A stretch of 64,000 nt of DNA from an uncultured Christensenellaceae bacterium (lineage in GTDB: Bacteria > Bacillota > Clostridia > Christensenellales > CAG-314). Location: positions 1 to 64,000 of the forward strand of contig CAJUIZ010000002.1 of the NCBI GenBank assembly GCA_910586625.1. Direction: 5' to 3'. Each line of letters opens with the position of its first letter. The stretch's first letter is position 1. The position numbers and the translations under genes are program-made. The notes under the pieces were generated by a model, which had not been told where the DNA came from, ran no database searches, and saw nothing but the letters and a program-made list of their open reading frames with translations. Shown piece by piece: positions 23,838 to 32,127 of this stretch.

Positions 23838-24587
23838 CTACAAACTTAAAATCTCTATGCCGTCGTCTAAAATCGCTATTGTATTCTCGTAATGAGCCGA
23901 CGGCTTACGGTCGCGGGTTTTGACGGTCCAGCCGTCGGCGCACCAGTCGACACGTTCCGTGCCCATCGTTATCATGGGCTCTACCGCAATAGTCATACCG
24001 TGAGACAATCTCATTCCGTGTCCCGCGCGTCCGAAATTGGGGACTTCGGGGTCTTCGTGCATTTCTCGTCCTATACCGTGACCAACCAACTCGCGCACTA
24101 CCCCGTAGCCGAAGCTTTCGGCGTAGCTTTGAATTGCGTATCCGATATCGCCCAAACGAGTTACGCCCGAAACGATACTGTTTATTCCGACGAAAAAGCT
24201 TTGCTCGGTAACGTCGATTAACTGTTGGCACTCGGGAGATATTATCCCTACCGCCACGGTTCTTGCAGCGTCGCCGTGCCAACCGTTTAATATCGCTCCG
24301 CAGTCGTAGGAAACAATTTGTCCTTCCTGCAAAATTTTCTTTTTGGAAGGTATTCCGTGAACGACTTCGCAGTCGACAGACACGCATATACTTGCGGGAA
24401 AACCGTTGTAGTTTAGAAAACTTGGTACGGCATTTTGAGAAACTATATAGTCGTGAGCCAACTTGTTCAAGTCGTACGTCGATACGCCCGGCTTTGTATT
24501 GTCGCGCAGCAGATTCAACGTGTCGCGGACGATTATGTTCGCTTTACGCATCTCGTCGATTTGCGAACTGGACTTGATTAAAATCAT
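23838..24587 (-). CDS. map: Methionine aminopeptidase, type I
   Basis: Removes the N-terminal Met from new proteins. The 249-residue enzyme has the five metal ligands of the pita-bread fold: Asp in SYDCGA, Asp in WHGDAART, His in VGHGIGREMHEDP, Glu in VEPM and Glu in HYENT. The substrate-binding His in EVVHGIP is also present. The start overlaps the adk stop by 4 bases (ATGA-type coupling). Confidence 0.98.
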   Translation of the reverse strand: MILIKSSSQIDEMRKANIIVRDTLNLLRDNTKPGVSTYDLNKLAHDYIVSQNAVPSFLNYNGFPASICVSVDCEVVHGIPSKKKILQEGQIVSYDCGAILNGWHGDAARTVAVGIISPECQQLIDVTEQSFFVGINSIVSGVTRLGDIGYAIQSYAESFGYGVVRELVGHGIGREMHEDPEVPNFGRAGHGMRLSHGMTIAVEPMITMGTERVDWCADGWTVKTRDRKPSAHYENTIAILDDGIEILSL

Positions 24588-25207
24588 TTTCCGATTGCCG
24601 CCGTGATCCTTGCGTATACTTCGTCTACCGTACCGTTTCCGTCCACGGTAATAAGCTTACCTTGCTTTTTGTAATACTCGATTAAAGGAAAGGTTGTTTT
24701 GTAGTACACTCTCAATCTCTCTCTAACCGTTTCTTCCGAGTCGTCCGCGCGGATAATCAGTTTACCGCCGCACGCGGGGCAAATATTGCCGTCGCCGAGA
24801 GTCGAAACGTGGAACGTACCGTTACAATCGGGGCAGAACCTGCGTCCCGATAAACGTTTGACAATAGCGTCTTCGTCTACGTCGATATTTACCGCGGCGC
24901 TTATTTGCTGAAAACCGTCCAACGCTTCAGCTTGTACTATCGAACGGGGAAAACCGTCCAATATGTATCCGTTGCGGCAGTCGGCTTCCGACAATCTGTT
25001 TTTTACGATTTCTATCGTGATTTCGTCGGGAACAAGATCGCCGCGAGCCATAATGTCGCGAACCTGCAAACCCAAGGGGGTTTCTTCCTTCAAATTTTTG
25101 CGGAAGATATCCCCCGTGGATATTTGCGGAATTTGTAAATCGTTTGTGAGCTTCTGCGCCATGGTGCCTTTGCCGCTGCCCGGCGCGCCTAACAAGATTA
25201 CGTTCAT
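24584..25207 (-). CDS. adk: Adenylate kinase (zinc LID form)
   Basis: Interconverts ATP, ADP and AMP. The 207 residues contain the P-loop GAPGSGKGT, the AMP-binding region STGDIFRKNL, DGFPRS, and a long LID with four cysteines (CPDC ... CPAC), the zinc-binding variant typical of Gram-positives. It starts one base after the secY stop, so it is translationally coupled to secY. Confidence 0.98.
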   Translation of the reverse strand: MNVILLGAPGSGKGTMAQKLTNDLQIPQISTGDIFRKNLKEETPLGLQVRDIMARGDLVPDEITIEIVKNRLSEADCRNGYILDGFPRSIVQAEALDGFQQISAAVNIDVDEDAIVKRLSGRRFCPDCNGTFHVSTLGDGNICPACGGKLIIRADDSEETVRERLRVYYKTTFPLIEYYKKQGKLITVDGNGTVDEVYARITAAIGK

Positions 25208-25208
25208 A

Positions 25209-26585
25209 TTATTTCAAAAATCCTTTTGAATTGGAACCTAACAGTCCCTTGTAGTGGCGCATCAAAATCTGATTTTCCAGCGCCTTGTTGAATTCCAACG
25301 CGACGGAAACGCAAATCAACATACCTGTCGTGCTGAAACTGGATACCAGCCGCGAAACCCTCGTCAACCCCGCCCAACCGGGTATGGAGAACAGAATTGA
25401 AGGTACAAACGCGATTATTGCAAGGAAGACCGCGCCCCACAAAGTGATACGCGACACAACCTTTGCAAGGTATTCCGCAGTTTCTCTGCCCGGTCTGATA
25501 CCGGTTACGAAACCGCCGTTATTCTGAATGTTTCGGGATATTTCGACGGGATTGAACTGTATCTGCGAATAGAAATACGCAAATACGAAAATCAATATCG
25601 CCAAAATTACGTTGTAAATAATCGTTCCGCCGACGTGTCCCGTAGATGCCGTAAACCAATCGTTAAAGACATCTGCAAACCTTGTCTCACTCCAGAATGT
25701 GGTGATAAGCATTTGCGGGAAGCTCATGATTGCGTAAGCGAAGATTAGGGGCATAACGCCGGACGCGTTGACCTTGATAGGAATAAAGGTCGATTGTCCG
25801 CCGTACATTTTGTTCCCCTTTACCTGCTTGGCGTACTGAACCTTGATTTTTCTTTCCGCTCCGTCTACCCAGACTATGAAGCCGAAAACCAAAACAAGTT
25901 CGACAACGAAGATAAGCGCTTCTACCCAATGACCGCCCATAAGGGTGTTGCCCATTTCCTGAGCTGCCGTCGATATGATACCGACGAAAATCAACAACGA
26001 TATACCATTCGAAACGCCGTATTCGGTTATGCGTTCGCCTATCCACATACACAGCATACTTCCGCCGACCAACATCGCTACAATGTAAATACCCATTATC
26101 CATTTTCCGCCGGCAGTATTGCTAAAGAAGTCTGCGTACTGTCCGCCCAGCCAAGAATAATTAACGTAACTGAGCTCGCCGTTATTGGAAAACGTCAGAT
26201 ATACGCCTACCGCGCTGATGATTGCGAGAGCCAAAGTTACCCAACGGGTAATTTTGTCCATTTTCTTTTTCCCTTCTTCCCCTTCCTTGGACATTCTTTC
26301 AAGAGCAGGGATAGCTACCGCCAACAATTGCACGATAATGGATGCGTTTATGTACGGTGAAATGCCGAGAGAAAAGAGCGTACCCTGACTTAATGCGCTA
26401 CCCGTAATGGAGTTGAGAATTCCGAAAATATCCATTTTGTCGGACGACAACTGACTGGTTATGTTATTAAGTCCGGGAACCGTGATGAAACAACCAAGTC
26501 TAAACAAAATGATAAACAAGATTGTCATAAAAATCTTATTGCGTACTTCCTTTATCTTAAAGGCATTTCTGATGGTTTCAAACAT
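25209..26585 (-). CDS. secY: Preprotein translocase subunit SecY
   Basis: The channel subunit of the SecYEG translocon in the membrane. The 458 residues contain about ten transmembrane helices, the plug/TM2 motif LGISPYINASIIVQLL, and the cytoplasmic C5/C6 loops (e.g. GIRPGRETAEYL) that contact ribosome and SecA. The length is slightly above 430 because of an enlarged periplasmic-type loop around residues 125-160 (NNGELSYVNYSWLGG). Its ATG overlaps the rplO stop by one base (TAATG). Confidence 0.98.
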   Translation of the reverse strand: MFETIRNAFKIKEVRNKIFMTILFIILFRLGCFITVPGLNNITSQLSSDKMDIFGILNSITGSALSQGTLFSLGISPYINASIIVQLLAVAIPALERMSKEGEEGKKKMDKITRWVTLALAIISAVGVYLTFSNNGELSYVNYSWLGGQYADFFSNTAGGKWIMGIYIVAMLVGGSMLCMWIGERITEYGVSNGISLLIFVGIISTAAQEMGNTLMGGHWVEALIFVVELVLVFGFIVWVDGAERKIKVQYAKQVKGNKMYGGQSTFIPIKVNASGVMPLIFAYAIMSFPQMLITTFWSETRFADVFNDWFTASTGHVGGTIIYNVILAILIFVFAYFYSQIQFNPVEISRNIQNNGGFVTGIRPGRETAEYLAKVVSRITLWGAVFLAIIAFVPSILFSIPGWAGLTRVSRLVSSFSTTGMLICVSVALEFNKALENQILMRHYKGLLGSNSKGFLK

Positions 26586-27031
26586 TACTTAATTTCCTCT
26601 GCAACACCGCCTGCCGCTTCGATTGCTGCTTTTGCGGAAGCGGAAAACTTATCTGCCTTGACAGTAAGTTTTTTTGTAAGGTGTCCGTTGCCAAGAACTT
26701 TTACGCCGCCGTTGTTCTTACCCTTTAATACGCGCATTTCTGCAAGTAATTCCGGCGTAACGATTGTTCCTTCTTCGAACACGTTGAGAGCGTCTACGTT
26801 TACGATATCGTAATTAACCGCAAACTTGTTGTTGAAACCACGCTTGGGAAGACGTCTGGCAAGAGGAGTTTGACCGCCTTCGAAGCCGGGGCGTACTCCG
26901 CCGCCGCTGCGAGCCCATTGTCCTTTGTGACCCTTGCCGCTTGTTTTACCGAGGCCGCTTCCGATACCTCTACCCAATCTTTTCTCGGAAGTGTTCGCTC
27001 CGATAGCGGGTTGAATTGTATGTATTCTCAT
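26585..27031 (-). CDS. rplO: 50S ribosomal protein L15
   Basis: L15 is a late-assembling 23S-binding protein. The glycine-rich N terminus (KRLGRGIGSGLGKTSGKGHKGQ) and LPKRGFNN are diagnostic, and the 148 residues are of normal length. It follows rpmD by 9 bases, with AGGAGG upstream. Confidence 0.98.
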   Translation of the reverse strand: MRIHTIQPAIGANTSEKRLGRGIGSGLGKTSGKGHKGQWARSGGGVRPGFEGGQTPLARRLPKRGFNNKFAVNYDIVNVDALNVFEEGTIVTPELLAEMRVLKGKNNGGVKVLGNGHLTKKLTVKADKFSASAKAAIEAAGGVAEEIK

Positions 27032-27040
27032 ATTAGCCTC

Positions 27041-27619
27041 CTACTTTACTTCTTCTACAGCCACAAGGTGCTTTACTTTGAAAATCATTCCGCGAATCGC
27101 GTCGTTATCAGGCAATACGTTCGTAGAACGGATTTTCGTAAGACCGAGCGCTCTTACCGTAGCCTGCTGATCCTTCAAGCAGCCTGCGGTACTCTTGATC
27201 AAAGTAACCTTGACGGTTTTCTTCGCTTCGGCGTAAGGCTTTGCCCCCTTGGCGGGTTTAGCGGGCAATTGCTTTTCCACCACGTATCTGCCGTTAATGT
27301 AAAGGGGAGCTTTGACCGATTGCTTTTTAGTCGCTTTCTTTGCGGGAGCTTTTTCCGCGGGAGCCTTCTCGACAGGAGCTTCCGCCGTCGTTTCGGCTTG
27401 CGTTGCCGCAACTTCGGAAGCCGAAGTCTCGGCTTTAACCGCTTTCTTTGCGGGTGCTTTAGCCTTAGAAGCCGCAGGTGCTTTTTCCGTCTCGGGAGCG
27501 TCTTTCTTCGTCTTAGTAGTAGTTGAAGTTTTCTTAGTTGCGGTTTTGGTCGAAGCTACCGTAATGGGCTTTTCGCCTACGACTTCGATCTGCACAACTT
27601 CTTCTTTCTTATCTGCCAT
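27041..27619 (-). CDS. rpmD: 50S ribosomal protein L30 with a ~130-residue N-terminal extension
   Basis: The L30 core (VKVTLIKSTAGCLKDQQATV, LGLTKIRSTNVLPDN, GMIFKVKHLV) occupies only residues ~133-192. The rest is a low-complexity stretch rich in Ala, Lys, Thr, Pro and Glu (APAKKA, EKAPAEKAPAKK), probably disordered. The usual L30 has about 60 residues. The extension is likely translated: a perfect AAGGAGGG sits 5 bases before the ATG at 27619, 11 bases after rpsE, and no Met lies closer to the core. Its function is unknown; added RNA or ribosome contacts are one idea. Confidence 0.93.
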   Translation of the reverse strand: MADKKEEVVQIEVVGEKPITVASTKTATKKTSTTTKTKKDAPETEKAPAASKAKAPAKKAVKAETSASEVAATQAETTAEAPVEKAPAEKAPAKKATKKQSVKAPLYINGRYVVEKQLPAKPAKGAKPYAEAKKTVKVTLIKSTAGCLKDQQATVRALGLTKIRSTNVLPDNDAIRGMIFKVKHLVAVEEVK

Positions 27620-27630
27620 AACTTCCCTCC

Positions 27631-28257
27631 TTAAATTTCGTCGGCATTCTTGCCGCGAAGTTCCGCGATATGCTCGCGAGTACGAAGATTCGTAAGCCCG
27701 TCGAACGTCGCTTTTACGCAGTTGATAGGGTTGTTGGAGCCGTAAGACTTGGTACGGATATCCTTGATACCAACCGCTTCCAGTACGTTTCTTACGGGAC
27801 CGCCCGCAATAACTCCGGTACCGGGTTGAGCAGGCATAAGCAATACCTTGCCGCGTCCGAACTTACCGATGGCTTCGTGGGGAATAGTGGTATCTACCAA
27901 AGCAATTTTTACCATCGCTTTCTTTGCTCTCAAGTTTGCCTTTTCGATAGCTTGGGGAACTTCGGCAGCCTTAGCCATACCGATTCCGACCATACCCTTG
28001 CCGTCTCCGACGACGCAAAGCGCCGAGAAACGCATAGTACGTCCGCCCTTAACAACCTTGGTTACGCGGTTAACGGCAACCAGCTTCTTTATAAGACCGT
28101 CGTCTTCGCGAGCGTCTCTGTCGCGGTTGTTGCGTCTGCCGCCCTTTCTGTCGGAACGACCGTCGCGGTTATAACGTCTGGGCTGTTGTTCTTGCTGCGG
28201 AGCTTGTTCTTGCGCGACTTCTGTCGCGACAACTTCTACTTCTTGTACATTTTCCAT
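27631..28257 (-). CDS. rpsE: 30S ribosomal protein S5
   Basis: S5 helps decoding fidelity and mRNA unwinding at the entry site. The conserved part runs from about residue 54 (LVAVNRVTKVVKGGRTMRFS, then GVIAGGPVRNVLEAVG). Residues 1-52 form an unusual extension: an acidic/Gln-rich half followed by an Arg/Asn/Asp-rich half (YNRDGRSDRKGGRRNNRDRD). The ATG at 28257 is chosen because AAGGGGGA precedes it and it clears rplR; the longer frame overlaps rplR. Confidence 0.97.
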   Translation of the reverse strand: MENVQEVEVVATEVAQEQAPQQEQQPRRYNRDGRSDRKGGRRNNRDRDAREDDGLIKKLVAVNRVTKVVKGGRTMRFSALCVVGDGKGMVGIGMAKAAEVPQAIEKANLRAKKAMVKIALVDTTIPHEAIGKFGRGKVLLMPAQPGTGVIAGGPVRNVLEAVGIKDIRTKSYGSNNPINCVKATFDGLTNLRTREHIAELRGKNADEI

Positions 28258-28270
28258 TGTGTAGTCCCCC

Positions 28271-28633
28271 TTAGAATTTGAGTCCGGCTTCTCTGGCGCC
28301 GTCCGCCAAAGCAGCGACTCTGCCCGTGTAAATATATCCGCTGCGATCGAATACCGCTTCCGTAAGCCCGAGCTTGACGGCCTTCGCCGCGATATCCTGT
28401 CCAACCATTTTAGCCGCTTCCGTCTTGGTCTTGCCTTCCGTTTGCTTGGCGAGAGCCAAACTGCTGGAAGCCGCCAACGTTTTTCCGTTGACGTCGTCGA
28501 TTATTTGAGCGTAGATATAGTTTGTGGAACGATATACGCAAAGACGGGGTTTAACGTTTGTGCCGAATACCTTTTTTCTAACTCTTGCGTGACGGACACG
28601 TCTGTCAGCATTTTTGTTTAACTTTTTTATCAT
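28271..28633 (-). CDS. rplR: 50S ribosomal protein L18
   Basis: L18 binds 5S rRNA together with L5. The 120 residues contain RVRHARVRKKVFGT, RLCVYRSTNYIYAQIIDD and the C-terminal FDRSGYIYTGRVAALADGAREAGLKF. It lies between rplF and rpsE with gaps of 12-13 bases, as in other spc operons. Confidence 0.98.
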   Translation of the reverse strand: MIKKLNKNADRRVRHARVRKKVFGTNVKPRLCVYRSTNYIYAQIIDDVNGKTLAASSSLALAKQTEGKTKTEAAKMVGQDIAAKAVKLGLTEAVFDRSGYIYTGRVAALADGAREAGLKF

Positions 28634-28645
28634 AATCTACACTCC

Positions 28646-29188
28646 TTACTTACCTGCCTTCTTGCCTTCCTTCAAGATTACGGTTTCTTCCTTGTAACGG
28701 ACGCCGTAAGCGTGATAAGGCTCGACAGGACGTTTAGCTTTGATATTGGCGGCGGTTTGTCCAACAAGCTCCTTGTCGAAGCCCGATACGACGATTTCCG
28801 TCTGAGTCGGACACTCGAACTTGATTCCTTGCGGAGCGATAACTTCGATAGGATGCGAATAACCTATGTTAAGCACCAATTTGTCGCCTTGAACTGCCGC
28901 TTTGTAACCTACGCCGTTGATGATAAGGTTTCTCGTAAATCCGTCGTGAACGCCTTTTACCATATTGGCAACCAAAGCTCTGTACAAGCCGTGCTTGGCT
29001 TGAACGTCGCCGGAAGCGTTTTCGGGACAAATCATCGTAAGCTCGTTACCGTTGATTTCGCATTTGATAGCGGGGTCGATAGCACGCGTCAACGTACCCT
29101 TGGCTCCCTTTACGGTAACGGTGTCGTTAGCGTAATCGACGGTTACGCCGGCGGGGATAGCGATAGGCTTTTTACCGATTCTTGACAT
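28646..29188 (-). CDS. rplF: 50S ribosomal protein L6
   Basis: L6 lies near the sarcin-ricin loop and supports elongation-factor binding. The 180 residues show SRIGKKPIAIPAGV at the start and the C-terminal signature RPVEPYHAYGVRYKEE (canonical PEPYKGKGIRY). The ATG at 29188, preceded by AAGGAGGG, replaces a start 10 codons earlier that would overlap rpsH. Confidence 0.98.
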   Translation of the reverse strand: MSRIGKKPIAIPAGVTVDYANDTVTVKGAKGTLTRAIDPAIKCEINGNELTMICPENASGDVQAKHGLYRALVANMVKGVHDGFTRNLIINGVGYKAAVQGDKLVLNIGYSHPIEVIAPQGIKFECPTQTEIVVSGFDKELVGQTAANIKAKRPVEPYHAYGVRYKEETVILKEGKKAGK

Positions 29189-29201
29189 ATTCCTACCCTC
29201 C

Positions 29202-29600
29202 TTACCAAACGTAAGCAAGTACTTCGCCGCCCAAATTCTGACTGCGAGCCTGCTTGTCCGTCATAATGCCCTTGCTTGTGGACACGATTGCAATTCCCAA
29301 ACCGTTCAAAACCTTGGGAAGCTCTTCACTTTTAGCGTACACTCTCAAACCGGGCTTGGAAATACGTCTTAAACCGGTTATAACCTTTTCGCCCTTATAT
29401 CCGTACTTCAAAGCAACCTTCAACGAGTCTTGAAGCTCGTTTTCCTTTACTTCGTAGCCGGAAACGTAACCTTCGGCAACCAAAATATCCAAAATTGCTT
29501 TTTTCGTTTTGGAAGCGGGGATTTCTACGTCGGCGTGTTTCGCAGTTATAGCGTTTCTGATACGCGTGAGCATATCAGCAATAGGATCTGTAACAACCAT
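29202..29600 (-). CDS. rpsH: 30S ribosomal protein S8
   Basis: S8 nucleates the central 30S domain and represses the spc operon in many bacteria. The 132 residues contain DPIADMLTRIRNA, LRRISKPGLRVYAK and the C-terminal GIAIVSTSKGIMTDKQAR signature. It is 16 bases after the S14 gene. Confidence 0.98.
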   Translation of the reverse strand: MVVTDPIADMLTRIRNAITAKHADVEIPASKTKKAILDILVAEGYVSGYEVKENELQDSLKVALKYGYKGEKVITGLRRISKPGLRVYAKSEELPKVLNGLGIAIVSTSKGIMTDKQARSQNLGGEVLAYVW

Positions 29601-29616
29601 TTGTATTTCCTCCTTC

Positions 29617-29802
29617 TTACCAGCTTGCTTTTTTAACGCCGGGGATTTCTCCCTTGTACGCCTTTTCTCTAAAGCAAATTCTGCAAATTCCGTACTTACG
29701 AAGAACAGAGTGCGGACGTCCGCAGATAGAACAACGCGTGTATCCGCGAGTGGAATACTTGGGCGTTCTTTGTTGTTTGTTTATCATTGATTTCTTAGCC
29801 AT
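29617..29802 (-). CDS. rpsZ: 30S ribosomal protein S14, zinc-binding type Z
   Basis: The short (61-residue) zinc form: CSICGRPHSVLRKYGICRICF carries the two CxxC pairs. It assembles in the 30S head. Many Firmicutes carry this form in the spc operon and a longer zinc-free copy elsewhere. Gaps to rplE and rpsH are 13 and 16 bases. Confidence 0.98.
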   Translation of the reverse strand: MAKKSMINKQQRTPKYSTRGYTRCSICGRPHSVLRKYGICRICFREKAYKGEIPGVKKASW

Positions 29803-29815
29803 ATCATACCTCCGA

Positions 29816-30394
29816 CTACGCTCTGAAAGGCATACCCAAATATTTGAGCAATGCTTTTCCTTCCGCGTCAGTCTTTGCCGTTGTAACGAAAGTCACGTCA
29901 AAGCCTCTTGTCTTTTCCACTTGGTCGTAAACGATTTCGGGGAAAATGAGCTGTTCCTTGATACCCAGCGTATAGTTGCCGCGTCCGTCGAAATTGGTGT
30001 TGACGCCGCGGAAGTCGCGTACTCTGGGCAGAGCGATGCTGACCAACTTGTCCATAAACGAATACATACGGTCGCGACGCAGCGTTACCTTTGCGCCTAC
30101 CGCCATACCCTTTCTAACCTTGAAGTTGGCGACGGACAGCTTACTGTTGGTAACCAAAGGTTTTTGTCCGGAGATGGATTTGAGTTCTTCTACCGCCAAT
30201 TGGAAAGACTTGGAGTTATCCTTTACGTCGCCGAGACCTGCATTGAGCACGATCTTTTCCAAACGGGGTACTTCGTTGATATTTTTGTAACCGAATTCCT
30301 TGACGAGTTGAGGAACAACCGTATCTTTGTACAGCTTCTTCAATCTACATTCAACCGGTTTTACGCTTGTTTCAGCGGTTTTCTTTGTAGCCAT
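29816..30394 (-). CDS. rplE: 50S ribosomal protein L5
   Basis: L5 binds 5S rRNA and contacts the P-site tRNA. Residues from ~17 match the family (LKKLYKDTVVPQLVKEFGYKN, LEKIVLNAGLGD, RGMAVGAKVTLRRDRMYSFMDKLV). The first 15 residues are a small Lys/Thr-rich addition compared with the usual start. It lies 15 bases after rplX. Confidence 0.98.
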   Translation of the reverse strand: MATKKTAETSVKPVECRLKKLYKDTVVPQLVKEFGYKNINEVPRLEKIVLNAGLGDVKDNSKSFQLAVEELKSISGQKPLVTNSKLSVANFKVRKGMAVGAKVTLRRDRMYSFMDKLVSIALPRVRDFRGVNTNFDGRGNYTLGIKEQLIFPEIVYDQVEKTRGFDVTFVTTAKTDAEGKALLKYLGMPFRA

Positions 30395-30409
30395 TTTGTT
30401 CCTCCTTTA

Positions 30410-30838
30410 TTATTCTTCGGTTGCGGCGGCTTTCGCCGTCTTGGTCGTCTTCTTTGCGGAAGATTTAGCGGCGGCTTTCGTTGCCTTTTTAACCTGCTTC
30501 TTTTCTTCCTTGACGTCTATTTTCGCTCCGCATTTCTTGCAGCTTCTTACGTACTTGCCGTGTTCGCCGAGAACGTGAGCTACGCGGGTTGCTTTGCCGC
30601 ATTTAGGACAAACGAGCATAACGTTACTTACGTCTATGGCGCGGGGTCTTTCCACCTTGCCGCCCTGCTCTTGCGCTGAACGTGGTTTCTTGTGTTTTGT
30701 AACCATATTGAGATTCTCAACGATTACTCTTCCCGTTTTGGGATCGGCTACGATGACTTTGCCTCTTTTGCCGAAGTCTTCTACTCCTCCGACAATGATT
30801 TCGACGGTATCACCGGACCTAACATTCATACTTGCCAT
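30410..30838 (-). CDS. rplX: 50S ribosomal protein L24 with zinc ribbon and basic tail
   Basis: L24 initiates 50S assembly. Residues 1-70 contain the KOW fold (VRSGDTVEIIVGG, GKRGKVIVADPKTGRVIVE, MVTKHKKPR). A C-terminal zinc ribbon with Cys77/80 and Cys100/103 follows (CPKC, CKKC). Residues ~106-142 form a low-complexity Lys/Ala/Thr tail absent from the usual ~103-residue protein. It is 15 bases after rplN. Confidence 0.97.
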   Translation of the reverse strand: MASMNVRSGDTVEIIVGGVEDFGKRGKVIVADPKTGRVIVENLNMVTKHKKPRSAQEQGGKVERPRAIDVSNVMLVCPKCGKATRVAHVLGEHGKYVRSCKKCGAKIDVKEEKKQVKKATKAAAKSSAKKTTKTAKAAATEE

Positions 30839-30853
30839 TGATTTGTCCTCCTT

Positions 30854-31222
30854 TTACAGCACTTCGGGAGCGAGAGATACTATCTTCATATAATCTTTTT
30901 CACGAAGTTCTCTTGCTACCGGCCCGAAAATACGCGTGCCCTTGGGTTGCTTTTGCGCGTCGATAATAACCGCCGCGTTGTCGTCGAAACGGATATGCGT
31001 GCCGTCTTTTCTGTTGACACCGTAAGCGCTTCTTACTATTACCGCCTTGACTACGTCGCCTTTTTTAACGACTCCGCCGGGGTTTGCGCTCTTTACCGAC
31101 GCTACGATTACGTCGCCGATATTGCCGAATCTGCGGAAAGAACCGCCAAGGACTCTTATGCACATAAGTTCTTTCGCTCCGCTGTTGTCGGCGGCTTTAA
31201 GTCTTGTTTGTGGTTGAATCAT
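30854..31222 (-). CDS. rplN: 50S ribosomal protein L14
   Basis: L14 forms intersubunit bridges B5 and B8. The 122 residues start MIQPQTRLKAADNSGAKELM and end in the conserved FGPVARELREKDYMKIVSLAPEVL. Gap to rpsQ is 12 bases, with GGAGG upstream. Confidence 0.98.
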   Translation of the reverse strand: MIQPQTRLKAADNSGAKELMCIRVLGGSFRRFGNIGDVIVASVKSANPGGVVKKGDVVKAVIVRSAYGVNRKDGTHIRFDDNAAVIIDAQKQPKGTRIFGPVARELREKDYMKIVSLAPEVL

Positions 31223-31234
31223 TGTACCGTCCTC

Positions 31235-31489
31235 CTACTTAGCCTTTTCGACGATTTCGAGAAGACGCCAGTTCTTATCCTTGGACAGCTTTCTCGTTTC
31301 CACGATTCTGACGGTATCGCCGATACCGCATTCGTTATTTTCGTCGTGCACTTTATATTTTTTGGTTGTAGACACCGTCTTTTTGTAAAGCGGGTGCTTG
31401 TACTTGTTTACTATTGCGACAACGATAGTCTTGTCCATTTTGTCCGATACTACGATGCCGACTCTTTCTTTTCTACTGTTTCTTTCCAT
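31235..31489 (-). CDS. rpsQ: 30S ribosomal protein S17
   Basis: S17 is a primary 16S-binding OB-fold protein. The 84 residues contain RKERVGIVVSDKMDKTIVVA, HPLYKKTV, and GDTVRIVETRKLSKDKNWRL, all family signatures. It follows rpmC by 16 bases. Confidence 0.98.
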   Translation of the reverse strand: MERNSRKERVGIVVSDKMDKTIVVAIVNKYKHPLYKKTVSTTKKYKVHDENNECGIGDTVRIVETRKLSKDKNWRLLEIVEKAK

Positions 31490-31505
31490 TGTTAGTCACC
31501 TCCGC

Positions 31506-31712
31506 TTACGCCCTACTCGCTTGCTCTCTTTCACGGAGAACAGTCTTGATTCGTGCAATGTCTTTCTTGACGTTGTTAAGGGCGAGTGGATTAGTCAATT
31601 GTCCCGTTGCGTGAGATAAACGCAAGTTGAACAATTCCTTTTTCAAATCCGCAAGCTTAGCTTGCAATTCTTCGTTATTAAGTTCGCGAACATTACTTGC
31701 TTTCATTTGCAT
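31506..31712 (-). CDS. rpmC: 50S ribosomal protein L29
   Basis: L29 sits at the tunnel exit near the docking site of trigger factor. The 68 residues are a helical hairpin, ELNNEELQAKLADLKKELFNLRLSHATGQL being diagnostic. The start overlaps the end of rplP by 20 bases, or by 14 if the second Met is used. Confidence 0.97.
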   Translation of the reverse strand: MQMKASNVRELNNEELQAKLADLKKELFNLRLSHATGQLTNPLALNNVKKDIARIKTVLREREQASRA

Positions 31713-32127
31713 TCACCTCGTCGACTCTTTTCACAAACTTGCACTTAACGGGCAATTTGTGACTGGCAAGACGCAACGCTTCGCGAGCGATATCTTCGGA
31801 CACGCCCGACATTTCAAACATTACTCTTCCCGGTTTAACTACCGCTACCCAATATTCGGGAGCACCTTTACCAGAACCCATTCTGATTCCGATGGGCTTT
31901 TGCGAGACCGGTTTGTCGGGGAAGATATTCACCCAAACTTTACCGCCACGCTTTATAAAACGCGTCATTGCGACACGGGCGGCTTCTATTTGATTGGACT
32001 TAATCCAACCGCATTGAGCGGCCTGCAAACCATATTCGCCGTAGGCAACCTTATTGCCTCTGTGCGCTTCGCCTTTCATTCTTCCGCGGAAGACGCGGCG
32101 ATGCTTAACTCTTTTGGGCATCAACAT
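31693..32127 (-). CDS. rplP: 50S ribosomal protein L16
   Basis: L16 organises the A-site tRNA region of the 50S. The 144 residues show MPKRVKHRRVFRGRMKG at the start and the signature MRMGSGKGAPEYWVAVVKPG-like stretch (here IRMGSGKGAPEYW). It overlaps the rpsC stop by one base and the rpmC start by up to 20. Confidence 0.98.
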   Translation of the reverse strand: MLMPKRVKHRRVFRGRMKGEAHRGNKVAYGEYGLQAAQCGWIKSNQIEAARVAMTRFIKRGGKVWVNIFPDKPVSQKPIGIRMGSGKGAPEYWVAVVKPGRVMFEMSGVSEDIAREALRLASHKLPVKCKFVKRVDEVNANESK

